From: Bryum argenteum
Taxonomy: Eukaryota > Streptophyta > Bryopsida > Bryales > Bryaceae
DNA: 64,000 bases
Reading direction: 5' to 3'
NCBI GenBank assembly: GCA_037043015.1
Contig: CM073324.1
Span: 20,848,097 to 20,912,096, forward strand
Shown: positions 21,952-34,722 of the stretch, piece by piece
Layout of the letters: every line of letters begins with the position of its first letter
Position numbering within the stretch: position 1 is the stretch's first letter
Program-made: the position numbers and the translations under genes
The notes under the pieces: generated by a model
Database searches by the model: none
Seen by the model: only the letters and a program-made list of their open reading frames with translations
Told to the model about the DNA's origin: nothing

Positions 21952-24900
21952 ATGGCGAAGCAGATGGACTTCTGTCAAGAGGCTGCAAATTCTGTTGCTG
22001 CGTGGCCATGGAGCTTCGTTGGCGCGCTACTTTGCCTCTACCTTATTTCAATTTCTGGTTTGGCGTTGAATCTTGAAGGTGATCTTGCTTCTACATTCAC
22101 ATTCTGTCGGTGGCATGGCCATGGTCTCCTAAAGGGATGATAAGTGAGAAATCGGATTGGCTCGAGGTCGAGGATTGATCACTAGTGACTCGTGTTGCTG
22201 TCGTGAGCCTCCGCGCATACTGCTTTGTTGCCCTCTGCTGAATTCTCATTCGCAAGATTGCAATAACAAATTGAACAGCCTATTCTGCCTTTCACCTTGT
22301 TAAACCTATTTTTAGGGAAGTGAAATAACTCAACAAAATGCATCATCGTCTTTCTTTCAACAAAATTCACCATCGCTCTTTCTTTCAACAAAATTTATCA
22401 GCTACTTCCATCAAAACCTACCATCCTTTCAATTCTGCTGCGGAGCTAGTGTTGTCGGAACCAGGCGCAGGTTACTGTAGGTTTCGCGTTTCCGCAATTT
22501 AGAGGTCTCATTGTGAGTACTTACTTCCGTTGCTGACCCGACGGCGGCTGAATTATGCACAGGTCATGCCCTTCTTGACTTTGTACACAATGCCAGTGTT
22601 GCCGAGAGTGGCCTGAAGGATTGGAATATCACAGACAGAACACCTTGTCGTTGGACTGGCATTCAATGTGACAGTGAAGCTCACGTGTTGGTCATGTGAG
22701 CACTTCTCAGCCCGATTAACTTCGACTTTTGAAGCTCCTGCTCCCTCGACTTGTGCAAATCTTTTGGCCCTAAACGCAATCGTGGTGCAGAAATCTGTCG
22801 AACAGGAGGCTCCGCAGCAATGTCACTTTGGAAACGAGCAAGTTGAGAAGGCTCAGAGTATTGTAAGTCGGCAAAATGTACTACTTCTCTTGTCTCTTAC
22901 TACTCCGGTCTTTCTGCAGCTGATTCACATCTCTTGTGGAGTTTGCAGGAATTTGTCACTAAATAATTTGGAGGGCGGGATACCATCGTATTTGGGACGC
23001 TCCACCACCTTAAGAAGTCTGTGCGTGCATCCCCATGATCCAGTGTTCTTTTACTTTTTCCCGATGTCACTCAGTGCTTGTAACTGGAGAAAGTGCGACT
23101 GACAATCCTGAGATAAATGTGCAGAAACATTCATTCCAACAACTTGTCTGGCACGATCCCGCCAGAGCTGGGCTTTCTACGAAATCTCAGGGAATTGTAA
23201 GACAAGACTTAAGCCCATCATCATGATACATCATTGATTGAAGAGGTTTCGGATAAAGTTTTACTGATTGCTCCATTGCGGGTGTGCAGAGATCTCTCAA
23301 ATAATCATTTACAAGGTGCAGTGCCGGCAAGCTTAAATCGATTGACAGAACTTTTATATCTGTAAGCATGGTTTGAGTTCAGCATTCTGCAGCACTAGGA
23401 TTAGGTTGGAAGGAATGTGTACTTGATCTGCGAGCGAGTAGACAAAATATCAGTTACTACATAGTTAGGGTTTTGCCGTCTACTTGTTTACCATGTAGCC
23501 TTCCCTGTACTGCCTTGCACATTAAATAAGGATCTGATGAAGTTTCTGTGACGTGTGCTTTCGCAGTAATTTATCAGTCAACAAACTTCAAGGGGTCTTA
23601 CCACAAGGAGGAGTGCTTTCAACCTTCTCTACCTCCTCGTAAGAGAATGTATTCTGTCACAGTTTACCTTCTGGATATTCAATCGAGAAGAACCGACTTG
23701 TGAAAGACGGGGAGAAAATATCTCATGAATGTTTCTGCAATGTTCGTAGGTACCAACAGAACAAACTCTCTGGCTTTCCCATCACAAAGACTTATTACAC
23801 AAGCAGATCACTCTTGGAAGACACTTCCGCTTCTGCTGCTCCTGTTCATAGCTGTAAGTTTAGATCTCTCTCGCATCTGGTTCATTTCACGAATTATCTT
23901 CCCACATCCATCTGTGTCTTCACATGGTTAACAAAAATGGCATTGTATGTTGTGAGGTATAAACTGCGATAAAGTATGTAATCACAGCCATTAGATTCTT
24001 TGCAATTTGATGTATCTGTAGGTACTTAGTTCTCCATATTTTGGAATCAGTCACTCACTTTATGTCGTGCATAATGGTACAGCTACTTCGAAGAGTGGCG
24101 GTGTGCAATTTGTGAAGAACAAAAAAATCAGCATCGTCATCATCGTCCTTGTCTGTGTTGCTGCAATTGGAATATCCAAGTTGTTTTTAGGTGGCCTATG
24201 GTATTGGCGGCGGACCAGACAACGCAATATCTGCGAAATAAAGCTCTCTGGTACGAGTTGTCCCCTTTTCGAATACTAGGCAAGGTCTTAGGAAAATAAA
24301 AATTCACATCATACATGACGTTGTTCCGCTCGCTCGCCTTTTTGGTGGAATGCCCGGTTTCTCATTTTGAGTTTGGATGCAGGTGGAAAGATGGTCATTT
24401 TCCAGATGTCGGGAAAATCGACTCCTTCCACGACGTACATAATGGAGAAAATCGAGAAACTTACATCTGATGATATAATAGGAACCGGTGGCTACGGTAC
24501 CGTGTACAGGCTTGTTCTAGATGATGAGACTGTTCTGGCTGTTAAGAAGTTGTCAAGGGGAGGAATTGACCGAGAGCGGGGCTTTGAACGAGAGCTGGAG
24601 ACTTTGTCTGATCTTAAACATAAGAATTTGGTTTCTCTTCGTGGTTATTACAGCGCGCCTCATATCAATATTCTCCTATATGACTTGATGGGGAACGGAG
24701 GTTTGGACGCATGGTTGCACGGTGCGTTACTATCTCATACTAGTGAATCCTGTATGCATACATTGGGATGTTCTCTTTTAACAAGGTGCAGTTATGCATT
24801 TGTGCAGAATATGAATCAACGGAGCTCAATCCATTAGATTGGGACACGCGAGTAAAGATAGGGATTGGAGCTGCTCGAGGCCTGGCATACCTACACCATG

Positions 24901-25621
24901 ATTGTGTTCCTCGAATTATTCATCGCGATATCAAGAGTAGCAACATTCTTTTGGATGCTGAATTTGAGGCTCATATTTCTGATTTTGGACTTGCAAAGCT
25001 CATGGACATCGATCAAACGCATGTTACAACGGTGGTGGCAGGATCCCTTGGTTACCTTGCCCCAGGTAAGGCCATTTCTGATAATGAATTCCTCTTCTAT
25101 CTCGCTTTTAAGGCTCTAGACGTCTGAAATTGTGTTTTCACGTTCCCAGAGTATATCGATACCGGTCTTGCAACCGAAAAAGTGGACATTTACAGCTTTG
25201 GCGTGGTACTTTTGGAGCTCATCACTGGAAGACATCCTTGTGATGATATTTTCAAAGACAGTGGAATTAGTCTTCCTCAATGGGTAAGAAATATTGCACT
25301 CTTTTCATGCCATCTTGCACTTGAATTTTGGTTTTACATTCATTTTTAGGAATGTACGTTGATGGGCTTGCCTTTGTGCTGCAGGTTCGCAACAAGGTAG
25401 ATGATAACAATATTGACGAAGTTGTGGATGACGTATTGGTGAACACATGCTCTGATGAAGAAGTTACAATGTTCGTGGACACGGCCTTGTTTTGTACCAA
25501 CACTTTACCCTCGCATCGGCCCAGTATGGCCCAGGTAGCAAAATTGCTCGAAACGCATCAGTCTCCAAGACCTTCTGTTGGCAACGACAGCATGGCCAGC
25601 TCCAGTTACACATTTAGGTAG
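21952..25621 (+). CDS. FEI-like LRR receptor kinase, copy 1
   Basis: Twelve exons: 21952-22078, 22563-22695, 22949-23020, 23126-23197, 23290-23361, 23567-23638, 23750-23853, 24083-24250, 24383-24721, 24808-25065, 25150-25283 and 25385-25621. They sum to 1788 bases, 595 residues, the size of Arabidopsis FEI1 (LRR-XIII). The product has a signal peptide ([16 protein letters not shown]), an LRR N-cap (ALLDF, then CRWTGIQC), four LRR exons of exactly 72 bp each in phase 2, a membrane helix (about 245-268) and a kinase with GTGGYG, K328, HRD (about 425-427), DFG and APE, so it looks active. FEI kinases act in cell-wall signalling at the plasma membrane. The exon at 23750 is unusual: it lacks the GN..LCG motif that normally ends the LRR block. 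Splice sites are inferred by hand. Confidence 0.85.
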
Positions 25622-28600
25622 CGCAATCTTTTATGGTGCACCTGAACTTATACCCAAGCGCCCAATGCTTGATCCCTAGAGAGGAATCCCTTGCCATGAA
25701 GGTACAAATACCCGGTAGCATTGGTGCACAGTCTATTCTAAATGCCAATGAGGGGCTATCTATCTTTGAGCATATACAACTTTCCTGGGCCATTCAGGAA
25801 ACCTGCAACTATGTTCCTGAGGCATTCTGAAGCTGAGAGATTATTCTGTTTACTTATTTTTCGAGTGCAACAAGATGATGCAGCTCTTGTATAATTCTTC
25901 TCCTGCGGAGAAAGTAGCAACCTTACCAGACTGCGAGGCGGCTCCAAGCTTATCGAAACAATACCAGGGTACGCACAGCCTTTTTCCTTGTACCTCAGAG
26001 TTGCAAGTACCTCTCAAATGCAAGGTTTCACCTCTTTCCGTGCGAACAACAGTTGCCATATGCAGTTTTGATCGACTAGATATGCTCCAATATTACAATA
26101 GTTCATAGAAACCGCACCGCTGGTGGATAGTTCCAACACAGTTCTTGAACGTGGCTGGGTGTAAATGCCAGCCTAGATCGTTCATTAGACTTGCCAGAGA
26201 GAGCAGCTAGAGACTCTAGTCAATGCAGAAATCAATGTGGGTTCAAGAGGTGACTAAAATTGGCCTCGTTTCACACAGATCAATAGAAAAGGGAACTCTA
26301 GCTGCAAAGGTATGACTTGTCATCAGTAAAGCTCGATATCCAAGGAACTGTTCGTATTGTTTGATGTGTATACAAAGGGACGAAACTAACATGTAATGGA
26401 CAAGAGAGACGATGTTCGTTCCAGGTACACATTACTTTCAGTTTACAGTTCAATGAGTCATGTAACTGAATCGCATGTTTTTCAAGCTGCCACTAATAAA
26501 TTGACAGCTATGGCCTTCCTTTCAGCCCGTGACTGGTGAGGACTGAGTAAGTACGATATGCTTAAGATTTAATATGGAGCGTCCGGATGTAAAGTCACTG
26601 CTTAAAAGCCTGTAAGTCACGAAATGGGTTGCCACACCTACTCCATTCGGTTTTTGTCCGTTAGCGTTTTTACTGCTCGAAAGGCGTGAGGCAAGTGGAA
26701 GCATTATTAGCACAGTACAGTACTTGCGTTCACAAGGCAAGCCACATGCTTGCCCATGCTTTGCAATATATTATCGCTAATCCGGGTCGGCAACATGTTG
26801 AACGTTTCAAATTATAGGCCGTGTGTGCTACAGTAGTTTGCGACTTGCTTGTGTTGGAAAGCTTCTGGTTGGATGTACAGTATCTTCAAATTCTCTAAAT
26901 CCACGAGAGATGGCTGGCTTCGTCACCGATATATCCATCCTGTCAGAACATTCTTTAATTTTATCTGCGATTGCTGGCGACCTTGCCTTGGTGTACCGAA
27001 AAAAAAGTGACCCGTGCATATCGGACTGAAGCTGCTGATTGCACGTTGCCACACCAGTTTCTTCTCCCAAAAGGTTGCTTGGATGCTGGGTCAACGAGCT
27101 TCTTGCTAAAGTAAGGTGGCCGTATCTTAACCTGATCTGAACGTGTATTTGATTCCTTTTCCCTAAAACGCATGTGGGTGTCACCCTATGGCCTATGCTT
27201 CAGAGTTTAGTGCAGTGTGTATTGCCCCTACGAGGATTAAAAGGTGCCCTCCATAATGTGGCTGAAGGCCTCATTTTTCAGTTCAAAACTCAGGGGTGGT
27301 TCACACTATGCCTATTAGTCGAGAAGTCAAGGAAATCCAATAATTTGATTGTTGGAGAGCAAAAGTTTGGCCTCTCGGCTTTCACACTAGAGCCCAAAGT
27401 CCAAAAGTGAACGGTGTTCAAAGTGCCTACATGGCAGCACTTTTTGACATTTTGGCGCCAAGAGTTTGGCGTCTTAACCACTAGTTTTTGCAAAATGAAC
27501 ATAGAAATTTTGATTGAGAGGTCAAACATTTTTTCAATAAAATACTCAAATGTCACTAATATTAAATTTGTATTGGACTTCTCTCTCCATCTCTTGCCCA
27601 AGAATGAGAGGAGTTTGGGCAACAACCTCTCGACTTGGGCAGCATAGTGTGAACGAGCTCTCATTTTTTAGTTCAAAATTCATTTCTCAATTCAAAACTT
27701 ATAAAACATGATTTGAGGGACTCCACAATGAGAATTCCACAAATATCACTTGCACACAAGAAAGCTAGAAGGGGACAAATAGAGCAATTTCTTTTTCATA
27801 TTCAAGCACTATTACAACAAAGTTTGGTTCCAAGCCGAAAAGAAAGAAAAGAAAAAGAACTAAGGCCTTAGAAAGCCTTAGAAAGCCAATGTAAATAGAA
27901 CGCCATTATTACCCCCTACTTTGATACCCTATGACCACCCGTCATAGGCACGAACGTGGGGATTATTGTGTTCCAAGCACAAGTGAAGTTGTAGTGAATC
28001 AAATAGATGTATGTGGGAGTAGTTGTATTATCACATATGTAGACCTACGTGCCTTGATTATTGCTCTTGCAAAATGCATATTTCCAAGAAATGCAACATT
28101 CCCTTTAATTTCAATAATAAAAAGATGTTCACAAGCTATGCTGAACGGTGCTCGGGAACATGCGTGGTGGCTATACATAAGCTAGTTCACAAGGGAGAAC
28201 AGATGTGGCACTCTCTACTCTCTTTATTTCTAAGTGAGGTTTCTAACACCATCAAAATTTCCACAATCGACATTTATTTTGGAATGAAGAAAGTAAATGC
28301 AAGCTAATCATTCTTCTTCTTTGAACCATAAATTGCAAAATCCAAAATGTTCAAATTTCCCTAAATAACATTGCAACCATGAACCAAGATTACAATTTTC
28401 ACAACCCATTCAAACAAGCTTCAGTCCGTGGAAGCATGGGTGCTAGTAAGAGATGAATGGATATGGCTACAACGCCTTCCCTTTCGGCAGGCATGGCGCC
28501 AATGACGTGATCATCGCGCACAGTTGAGGTGTCTTCTTCCATCAAAAATTAAAATAGCTACCTGGCCGTGCAATCATCGGAGCTCATCAGTTGGTGATCA

Positions 28601-29309
28601 ATCGCAGTTCCCCTTTCCGAACAATACATTTCAATACGATTTCCGCAATACAATTCTCTAACTTCAAGACCCCGGGATTCGATCGATCCATGGCGGGCGG
28701 GAGAGCTCGGGTGAGAAAACCCGGAGGAACAAGCAAGGGCTGCAAACAGGCACCGGATTCAGCGCCCATGCAATTGTTGATCAGAAGAATCAATCACGAG
28801 ACTCATTGATTGGCGACTTTTTCCACTCATTAAGATACTAAGCATCTTGTCTAAGCACCATCCGTTGAACAGTAGATGAAGAAGAAGATGTTTTTCACAC
28901 GGGGGTTAATTACCTTGGCAGCATCTCATCCTGGTGTAATTAGCGGTGGAGGTGTAGAATCGCCGCCAACTTTATTGACGCGTAACGTAGGATAGAATCG
29001 CAATCATGCCAATTTTATTATTCCGCTCTGTGCACGCTCACCGAGGTTTAGCTATGGAGTGTATTGCTTGAGCGAGCGGAGCGATCTTCATGCGGAAGAG
29101 CTGAGAGCGAGAGATGATTGAGTATAGCGTTGGAGCTGTGAGAGAAACTTGAATTGGCCTCGAGGCTCTGTGTAGTTTCTTCCTGGTTCTTGAAGTGTGG
29201 AGCAATGTGATGCGACTGGGAGCTCTGGTTCTTTGAAAATGTGAGGAATGGAGTCCGCGTGCGATTTAGAAATGCCTTCAAGGATTTTCTTCGCGGATTG
29301 AGGATTGAG
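25622..29309. other. Intergenic stretch between the two receptor kinases
   Basis: No gene is supported. The 3' flank of copy 1 lies at the left. A terminal-inverted-repeat element is proposed at 27298-27654. A small frame at 28690-28809 (39 codons from ATG) has no known family. Confidence 0.5.
27298..27654. mobile_element. Candidate MITE with terminal inverted repeats
   Basis: The left end reads GGTTCACACTATGC and the right end is its near reverse complement GCATAGTGTGAAC; an agtcgaga block also pairs further in. An imperfect 23 bp direct repeat (tcatttttcagttcaaaa core) lies on both sides at about 27270 and 27660, too long for a normal target duplication. Confidence 0.5.
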
Positions 29310-32300
29310 ATGGCGTATTTTCTTGAGTGGAAGAGGAACAGGAACAGGAACAGGCTGCTGGTACTGGCCGTCGCCATCGTGCTCTGTCTTGTTCCGTGCA
29401 GCGTAGCCCTCAATCCTGAAGGTACTATTGCAATCAACTCTGAAAGTTGCTGTTCATCATTTTCGCTGTACAAATTCCTGATCGATCTATCACATTTATA
29501 ACTTCTAGAATTAGTTCTGCCCTTCCAGATGCACTGAACAGCGAAATTTGGTTGGGATTTTCCCGCAGTGCCGCCGCGTAGGAGGATTGAATACAGAATA
29601 TATTTCTTTTGTGAGTTGATTAATGTGGTGCTACGGCTATAGAGAGGAGCGATTGGAACCCTAGCAAAGCACTCAGATAATATCTAAGCTAATGAGCCCA
29701 GTGCGCAGTGGTTTCTATTATAACGTCATCGAAGTGCTGTGTGATTACATCGTGCCTTTTTTTTTCAGGATTGGCACTGATTGATTTCAAAGAGAATGTA
29801 GATGATCCAGTTGGAATACTTCGGAATTGGAACATCAATGATCTTTCGCCCTGCAGTTGGCGTGGCATCATATGCAATAATGTCACCAACCGAGTTCAAA
29901 CATTGTACGGGAAAATTCTGACCTCTAAATATGAATCTGCTGCAATTTGTCATCAGTACTGCCAATGAAGAGATGTACCCTGTCAGTAAGATTCGAAATT
30001 CTAACTGCCTCTTTTGTCCTATTCAAACAGAAATCTGCCGAGAGCTTTTTTGAATGGTACAATTAGTTCTCAATTGGGAGCTTTGGCGGAGCTTCGTCGC
30101 TTGTAAGTCTCAATCCATCCTCAATGTATTTGTTAGGCGATCTATGGAATGTTATCTGTTTCGAAGTCCCAGTGTTTTCTTTCCCTGATATTCACTGGAT
30201 TCCTGTTTTCCACAGGGGACTGCACTTCAATAGATTCACGGGACCAATTCCAGCATCTCTCGGAAACCTCACTTCCTTAAAGGCGTTGTAAGCTCCATCC
30301 TTTTTCTATTAGAAGACAATTATGAGATGCACTTCTTTAAAGCTAAAGAAAATTTTAAGTCACTTCTTAACTTCTCAGGAGGATTAAAGCGGCTATCGTA
30401 TATTGACTTTACTTACAATGATGCAGATACTTGCATAACAACAGTTTAACAGGAGCGCTGCCAGATACCGTAGGGTTACTGCCAAAACTACAAATATTGT
30501 ACGCTCTCCTAACTCTTTCTTGCAAGCTGTCTTCAGTTGAAATTTCTATTTCTAGTTCTGATCGGCAATGCAATATGAATTTAATGTGAATTGACGTATT
30601 CATGTCATAATTTTCAATCACATCTATTAAAGAGTTAAGGAGTCACCATTATCAATCACTCTTGCAGAAGCAGTGTAACCAACCATAGGAAGTGAAAACA
30701 TGGTTTCTAGATAATGAATATTTACATGGAAGTTTGAAGTGTGCCAAGTGCCACCAGTCTTCCTGAAATATTCAGTTTATGGTTATGATGCTCACTTAAG
30801 ACGATCGCAATACTTTCATGTTAGCAACCACATTGTGAGGTTACATGCAACCACTTTTTGTCGATTATTTCTCAATTCTATCATGATCACTCCTGTATTT
30901 CAAATGCCTCGAAATGCCCAGTTCAGTAAATGATAAAGCACAACAGTGTGGGACTTGCTTCACGATCGGTTGTTTGGAAACATCGGTCAGGATGAGACAT
31001 CCAGCTAATTGTATGTTTGCATTGCTTCAGTGATGTATCATACAACAAGATCGAGGGAGAAGTACCAGAAAGCTATGTAAATTTATCAAGACGCAAATTC
31101 CTGTAAGTTCACAATGACACTGCTTGACCATTGAGCTTACAAGCAAACACAAAGGAACATCCGTAAGGAAGTGACAGTTTTCGAATTTTATCCAAAGTTT
31201 CGACATGGACAGTAGCACTAACAATCTATTTATGTTCCTTGAGCGCAGATTCACGGGCAATGGTGTGTTATGCGGAAGTTCACTTCTCGGATTGCCTGCG
31301 TGCTCATTGAATGATCAGGCATCAACCCCACCACGACGCGCTTCTCGTAAGTTCCATTCTTTCGCCCCATTTTTATTGTTCTTACAGATCTGGTAAATGA
31401 AATGTAACACGGAATCGTTATGTACTTGCAGGTGCTTACTGGAGTCTGTGGAAGATTTTAACAGTCTCTGTAGCTGGTTTTCTTTTTTTCAAACTCGTAC
31501 TTGGACTCTTGCTCCTACGCCGTTGGCTACGAGAAGATGATGAACGCGAGATTGACCTTGGGAAAGGTATGTAAAGCTTAATTTTTGCTCATTCAATCTC
31601 CGGTTTGTGCCCCTGTCGACTCACATATCCATGGTGCAATGGACAGGTGGGAAGTTGGTCATGTTCAAAGGCGGTACGGATGTGCCAACTTCCAGAGAGA
31701 TGTTGAGAGCAATTCGTAGAATCAAGAAGAAGGATGTCGTAGGAGAAGGCGGTTACGGTACAGTTTACAAGATAGTTCTCAAAGACAACAGCACATTCGC
31801 GGTTAAAAAACTGAAGCAGTGCTTAGAAGCAGCTCGGGGATTCGAAAACGAGCTTGAGACGCTTGGAGAGATCAAGCACTGTAACCTCGTGAAGCTTCGA
31901 GGGTACTGCATCTCCCCATCGATCAAGCTTCTAATTTACGACTTCCTTCATAACGGAACCTTGGACCAGCTATTACACCGTAAGTTCTCATCGCCACCCA
32001 GTTACTCATTTACTATTCCGCTCCTGAGAACATTCATTCTTGACTAACTTGGAATGGTGGCTTTCCAGCTCATACCGATGCAGAGAAGCACAACCCCGCG
32101 GACTGGCAAACCCGGGTGAACGTAGCATTGGGGGTAGCTCGGGCTCTCGGCTACATACATCATTGCTGTGAACCTCGGATTGTGCACAGGGATGTCAGTG
32201 CTACAAATGTGTTGCTTGATGAGAACTTCGAACCTCGTCTCTCCGATTTCGGTTTGGCTAGGCTGATGGACCCTGGCGTTTCACACGTCACTGTAACCGT

Positions 32301-33415
32301 TGCCGGGACATTCGGCTACGTATCACCAGGTAGCAATCGCACCATCCTTCTTTTCTTAACACATGCTGAGATGGTTGAGTCCTGACATAGTCCTGTCTTA
32401 GTGCAGAGTATCTTACTAGGACGTCCTTTTGATATGCTGATCTTGTCCTGGTTGATCTTGCAGAATATGCAAAGACAGGTCAAGCGACGGAGAAATCGGA
32501 CGTATACAGTTATGGCGTGCTGCTGCTGGAGATTCTCAGTGGCCGCCGACCGACAGACTCATCAATTATTGAGGAGCATGTTAGCCTTGCTGGCTGGGTA
32601 CCACTCTCGACCTCTACTCTGTTTCGTTGCCTTCTAAAAAAACCCTGTGATACTGATGAATTTTCAGATTTAGAGATCAGAAACATCTTCAATGAACGAT
32701 AGCTTATCAAGCTTTCAACGTCAATCGCACAAACAAGAAAAAGGGCATATTGAACTAACCCAATGAAACAGAGGGGGTATAATTTATAATAAGCTTCTGC
32801 AGCTGTGAATGTTTCAAGCATGTAGTCTTTCGTTGGCTGGGAGTGATTATGAGCTCTGATGTGAATTCATACCAACGGATCATTCAACGAAACGATAAAG
32901 CATCTTCCATGAACATTTGCTTATTATGCGTGCACTGTCGATGGCAAAAGGGAAAATCGAACCAATTCAATGAACAGGGGGAGTATAAATTTCAATATGC
33001 TCGGGCTTCACTGATGAATTACTGGTTCCAGGCCCGGAGTCTGCACGAGAACTGTGAGGAATTCGAGATAGTGGAGAAGCATTTACGAGACACGGTGCCA
33101 CACCGGGAGCTAGCAATGGTGATGGAGATCGCATGCAGGTGTATTTCACTGACACCGCAGGAGCGTCCGCGAATGGACAAGATCGCCCAGTATCTCGAGC
33201 GTCTCATTGAACTCGATTCGCCACCTTCTGACTTCACCATGTCCACCACCACTTCCATACGAACTCGAAGCATGACCAATCTCACCGACGTTGGACGCCC
33301 CAGCCATGACTTTCTGGATATCAGCGACCTGCCAGGGTTTAGACATGATGGCCAGAAGTTCGTTATCGACATGGGCCAGAACCAATGTTCGGGAAGAACC
33401 GTCAGTCAGTTGTAA
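29310..33415 (+). CDS. FEI-like LRR receptor kinase, copy 2
   Basis: Twelve exons: 29310-29421, 29769-29904, 30031-30102, 30216-30287, 30427-30498, 31031-31102, 31249-31346, 31432-31566, 31647-31979, 32069-32329, 32464-32597 and 33032-33415. They sum to 1881 bases, 626 residues. Order: signal peptide ([19 protein letters not shown]), N-cap (ALIDF, then CSWRGIIC), four 72 bp LRR exons, GNGVLCG, membrane helix (about 220-245) and kinase with GEGGYG, K310, HRD (about 407-409) and DFG; APE is SPE. Each exon matches one of copy 1 in order and phase, and exon 11 is 134 bp in both. The C-terminal tail is about 49 residues longer. The ATG at 29310 starts the signal peptide; an upstream in-frame extension has no ATG. 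Intron 11 contains a diverged internal duplication. Confidence 0.88.
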
Positions 33416-34722
33416 ATTAGCCGAACGAAGTTGTCAAATTACCGATTTAAGTTGAAAGAGTTAGGTTTTTTTCCGGCTCATATTCAAAATATCACCAAAG
33501 TATCGCATGGGTATTACCCAAGTATTATGCAGGTATCAAATAGAATTACCGGATAATTTTATGAAGAAGGGGATAATAGCTGGATTGTGTTGAAAACTTC
33601 CCAGACACTGGCCAGAACTCGTCACCCTAAAACGTGTCTGTACCAGGTACTTGAAACCTCTCTGAAGTTGCTACCAAACCACGCACTGATATCCGCAAAC
33701 GAAACGTAGCTGTGGAATGTGACTTGTAAACTATAGAATGTAGTCACCGTTAGAATGAGGTTCTCATAATCGATAGAGTGGGTACCATGGTAACCCCGAT
33801 GTAAACTCAAGAAATCGTAGCTTTAGATGTGAATTTATACCGACAGAACCCAATTTTAAAGATGTGCTGATGGTGCAAACAGCGGGACGAATAAAATAGC
33901 TGTCATAATGTGAGCCATGTTTTCCAGACCCATCATAGCAGTGGGAAAAAAGAGTAGCGTGGGCTATGATCAGGCACAAATCAAGTTTTTTATTAGCAAA
34001 TCCTCGATGAAAGAATGAAGTTGCAAAGCCCACTTTGTTGTACTTCTATGCTGGTACTTATCAGGAAATCATTAAGAAAAGAAAAGCATTTCATTAATCT
34101 ATTCATGCAGTACATAAAATTGGATCTCGTGAGCACCAATTGTGTTCATACTTATAATCGTACAGAATTTGAGCAGAAACATTCAAACTTTTCACTTATT
34201 CTTTATATATGTTAATATTTGTTATAAGGCAGATAGTTTGTTTGTTTGTGGCTTTATAATCTTGGAGACCGTTAGTCGGACCAGGCCGCATGAGGTGTCA
34301 TTGGAAGTGGGTAATTCTGCAGGGGTGCAAGCAACGATCAGATCGTGGATTGAGCCCGTGGATTTTGAGATATTGAATTCCAAAAGTATGTATGGTTTCA
34401 AAAATTACCGGAATTTGCAAAAAATCACCTAATCTTAGATTAAGCACAAAAACAATAGGAATCCAATTGTAGAAGAATGCCAGTCATTTGGAGCCCTAGA
34501 AAATTTACCAAAGATAGAAATGTAGGTCTATAAGCGTTGAATCCCTACAAGCGAGTTTTGAATCGTGGAGTTTTCTTTTTTTCTTTTTTTTTACGGTAGC
34601 AGGGAGGGGCATGGTCAAAGTGTGAGAAAAATTAGAAAACTTATGCACAATTAGCCAATGAAGGGTGTTCTTTTAAGAAAAATGTGCATTACAAGATGTG
34701 TCAAAATTAGTCAATGTATTCT
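33416..34722. other. Intergenic stretch with a diverged dispersed repeat
   Basis: No gene is supported. The segment at about 34226-34395 is related to 41340-41525; see that repeat entry. Confidence 0.5.
34226..34395 (+). repeat. Diverged dispersed repeat, copy A
   Basis: Shared ordered blocks with 41340-41525 include gtagtttgtttt-like, ttat-atct-gaga, cgcat-a-gtgtc and gatattgaat. The identity is low, so the family is old or fast-changing. Confidence 0.45.

Noticed and set aside
28690-28809. Small ORF of 39 codons upstream of the second receptor kinase
   Set aside because: It is short, has no known motif and no splice or conservation evidence.
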